Shown: positions 61,843 to 64,000 of the stretch, one piece after another
Layout: each line of letters begins with the position of its first letter
Position numbering within the stretch: the stretch's first letter is position 1
NCBI RefSeq assembly: GCF_031755915.1
Contig: NC_083388.1
Coordinates: 7,749,001 to 7,813,000, forward strand
Source: Ziziphus jujuba
Lineage: Eukaryota > Streptophyta > Magnoliopsida > Rosales > Rhamnaceae
Direction: 5' to 3'
Length of the DNA stretch: 64,000 nucleotides
Made by a program: the position numbers and the translations under genes
Notes under the pieces: model-generated
Told to the model about the DNA's origin: nothing
Databases searched by the model: none
Seen by the model: the letters and a program-made list of their open reading frames with translations, nothing else

Positions 61843-62704
61843 ATATATATGCATGTATGAATATAAATATCAATAAAGTTGTAAATGCTTAAAGATTCTT
61901 ACTCGAGCTCATATTAGAATGTTTTGCGGTTAAGCCTTATAGTTAGAAATTGATTAAGTGTATAATATTTCCAAATTATGATTGAGTTGTAAAATGCTTA
62001 TTATTATCAATTTTAGATTTAATATGGTATTTACGTTGTTAGAATATGCCTATATATATATATATATTAGTTTTTTTATTATTTGTTTATCTATACTTAT
62101 TTATTTATTTATATGTGGATTAAAAAATTAAGGGGTTTTTTTTAAATAATTAGTATTAAGTTGATTTTAATGTGGTATACTTTTCTTAAGTTATATTATG
62201 CATTTTGAAATATTTATTATAGATTTTTTTTTTATCTTTGGGTGATATTTAAATGGATAAGGTTATGTTTGTTTGTATGAAATTTGAAAGATTAATCATT
62301 ATCTTTAATTATAATTATTTTTATTATTATTTTATTTTTTTATTTATTTATTCATTTATTCATGTAAATGTTGTTTAATGACGTACAGAATTTCATTATT
62401 ATTATTAATGTTCTTATTTTTATTATCATTAATGATTGTTCCTCTATATATGTATTTGTGTTATCAAAATATAGTAATAATTTTAAGTTATGGTTCATAA
62501 AAATGGAAGTTATGGGGAATAGGTGTATTTATTTATTTGGGTTGGTTTTGAAATTAAAAATTATTATTTATATAATTTTCTATTATTTATTTATAGTTTT
62601 AAAATGGAATTGTGAAAATTTTGTATTTTTTATGTTATTATTATTTTATTATATTTATTCGTAATTATTTGATTTTTAGATACACCATATAGTACCGGTA
62701 TTCT

Positions 62705-62749
<45 letters not shown>

Positions 62750-62760
62750 GTTGATTTTAG
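61843..62760. other. Very AT-rich intergenic DNA
   Basis: Long TTATT/TTTA low-complexity stretches and an (AT)n run of about 40 bases at 62707-62747. Open frames here are products of base composition. Confidence 0.6.
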
Positions 62761-62767
62761 CACGCAG

Positions 62768-62950
62768 GCTATGGTGAGTGAGGATAAGCAGATATTTTGC
62801 AATAATAGCATTAGCCACCTTCTCATGGCTGAAGAATGGCAGGTTATTTAGCCATTCCTATAGAAGTTAAGCTGAGAGAGGATAGACATGTATTTTGTGA
62901 TGAGAGCATTAGCCACTCTTCTTTTAGTCGTAGGATGGTAAGTTATTTAG
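62768..62950. repeat. Diverged tandem duplication of about 100 bp
   Basis: GAGGATAAGCAGATATTTTG ... GCATTAGCCACCTTCT ... GGCAGGTTATTTAGC recurs as GAGGATAGACATGTATTTTG ... GCATTAGCCACTCTTCT ... GGTAAGTTATTTAGC. Confidence 0.7.
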
Positions 62951-62960
62951 CACCAACATC

Positions 62961-63262
62961 TTTTTTTTTTTTTTTTGCTGGAATAATGGGATTCCATAGA
63001 AACCAAAAAGGGAAGATATAAGCAATACGACACAAGCTTAGAGAGCATCCAATGGGATACTATCTCGAGCCACCCCATCACTAACAATAGGTGGCAACCA
63101 GAGGGGTTCAATAGGTCCAACAAAACCTTGACTAGCCACCCATTTTCCAACTAGATGAGCAACATGATTGGCCCCCCTGGGAGTCCACCAGCACCTTTGA
63201 GACGCTAAAAAAGCCGCATTTAGATTTTTTTCTCCCCTTGTCAAGTGGTGTTTAAAAAGCCA
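62961..63262 (-). mobile_element. 5'-truncated LINE, 3' end with RNase H remnant
   Basis: On the minus strand a reading frame with WWTPRGANHVAHLVGKWV (about 63120-63175), followed by sequence ending PIVSDGVARDS, resembles the RNase H C-terminus of plant LINEs (typical theme PRxAN-VAH-LAK). A stop, a short 3' tail and a poly-A run (plus-strand T run from 62961) follow. AACATC at 62955-62960 and 63263-63268 is a likely target-site duplication, giving a copy of about 300 bp truncated at its 5' end. Confidence 0.65.
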
Positions 63263-63857
63263 AACATCAATTAGTAGCACTGATATATCGTTTGGTGCAC
63301 CAGGTATCCTTTCGATATATTATGTGTTACGTGTATCATCCAATATCGTGGTAGTGACCCTAATTTAGCCTACAAGTAGATTAGTATCGTATTACTATTG
63401 CCTATAAGATTAGCAGGTTGGATGGCCATTGCAGGCAATAGTACTGTTGTCCGTATTGGTTATAGTATATCTACAAGCAGCTGATATTTTAGGACTACGC
63501 AGTGATATATCGTATGGTACATTAGGTGATATGTAGTTTTATTGGATAGATTTTTATTTTAGGTTTTAGATGGTTTCAATGTTTTGTATTTATGGATTTA
63601 TTCATATTTTTAAATAATGTTTTAAAATAATTTTTTTATATGTCAGAGTTTAATTATTTTAACTTATATTATTATAACTATTTGATTAACTTATTATTAT
63701 TATCATCATCATCATTATTTTTATTATTATGTGCATGATTGCTGTTTTTATTTTAATTGATGATTTTTTGGAAGTGTATGTGTAACCTTGTTAAGAAATG
63801 AGAAAATTCATATAGTACCTATGAGAGAGAATTGGGATAGCCTTCAGACACGTTAGT
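63263..63857. other. Intergenic; repeated TGATATATCG words
   Basis: TGATATATCGTTTGGTGCAC (63281) and TGATATATCGTATGGTACAT (63503) are about 222 bp apart and may mark another old duplication or repeat. No gene recognised. Confidence 0.4.
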
Positions 63858-64000
63858 TGTAACAGCCCAGTCTACCTGTATGAGATATTATCCCTTTTGG
63901 GCCCCGCCCGCACAGTTTTAAAAGGCCTTTCAAGGGAAAGGTATCCACATCCCTTTATAAGGCATGTTTTGTTCCCCTTTCCAACCGATGTGGGATCTCA
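63858..64000. repeat. Common eudicot TRIM/LTR-like repeat, cut by the window edge
   Basis: The stretch TGTAACAGCCCAG ... CCGATGTGGGATCTCA matches, from memory, a repeat very common in eudicot promoters and introns that has LTR-like ends. Identification is by recall, not alignment, and its right end is outside the window. Confidence 0.5.

Noticed and set aside
62368..62664. 98-codon Ile/Phe/Tyr-rich frame
   Set aside because: Composition follows the very AT-rich DNA.
1..64000. tRNA, rRNA and organelle-transfer segments
   Set aside because: No cloverleaf, conserved rRNA core or chloroplast/mitochondrial gene was recognised by eye. A tRNAscan or organelle BLAST would be decisive.

Overview
This window is plant nuclear DNA, most likely from a eudicot. 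It is AT-rich, has GT-AG introns, a plant neutral ceramidase gene, a tandem array of the plant-specific DUF674 family, and many Copia, Gypsy, CACTA-like, MITE, MULE-like and LINE sequences. I cannot name the species. No prokaryotic features, rRNA, tRNA or CRISPR arrays were recognised.

Layout. (1) 1-2300, minus strand: the 5' end of a neutral ceramidase gene, with two coding exons, a long 5'-UTR intron and a TATA box near 2300. (2) 3659-6329, minus strand: a non-autonomous LTR element with 585-bp LTRs, carrying a degenerate ORF made of 32-residue tandem repeats. (3) 7303-56686: five DUF674 copies, all on the minus strand, here called A to E. A (7303-9211) and E (54250-56686) read as intact three-exon genes. 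B (13397-20233), C (26592-35766) and D (39692-45195) are pseudogenes, and each has an LTR retrotransposon inside an exon. (4) 45385-54335: a CACTA-like block with long tandem subterminal repeats, itself split by a Copia element; its right terminus forms the last codons of gene E. (5) 56.7-64 kb: upstream DNA of E with nested tandem duplications, two near-identical palindromic MITEs in (TA)n tracts, AT-rich DNA, a 5'-truncated LINE and part of a common plant repeat.

History read from the sequence. The DUF674 copies fall into two types: I (A, B, D) and II (C, E). B and D share a 2-bp insertion and the same shortened exon 3, so a broken type I copy was already present when they duplicated. The A-B spacer matches the C-D spacer and the DNA upstream of E. 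Gene A has a type I body but distal upstream DNA of type II, which suggests an unequal exchange that gave A a type II promoter and 5'-UTR exon. Transposons then broke B, C and D and, in E, supplied a new C-terminus. The products of A and E belong to a family of unknown function.

No new multi-gene system stands out. The observations most worth following up are the transposon-derived, internally duplicated C-terminus of E, the chimeric upstream region of A, the repetitive ORF in the non-autonomous LTR element, the long tandem-repeat CACTA-like ends, and a MITE with a paralogous empty site in the same window.
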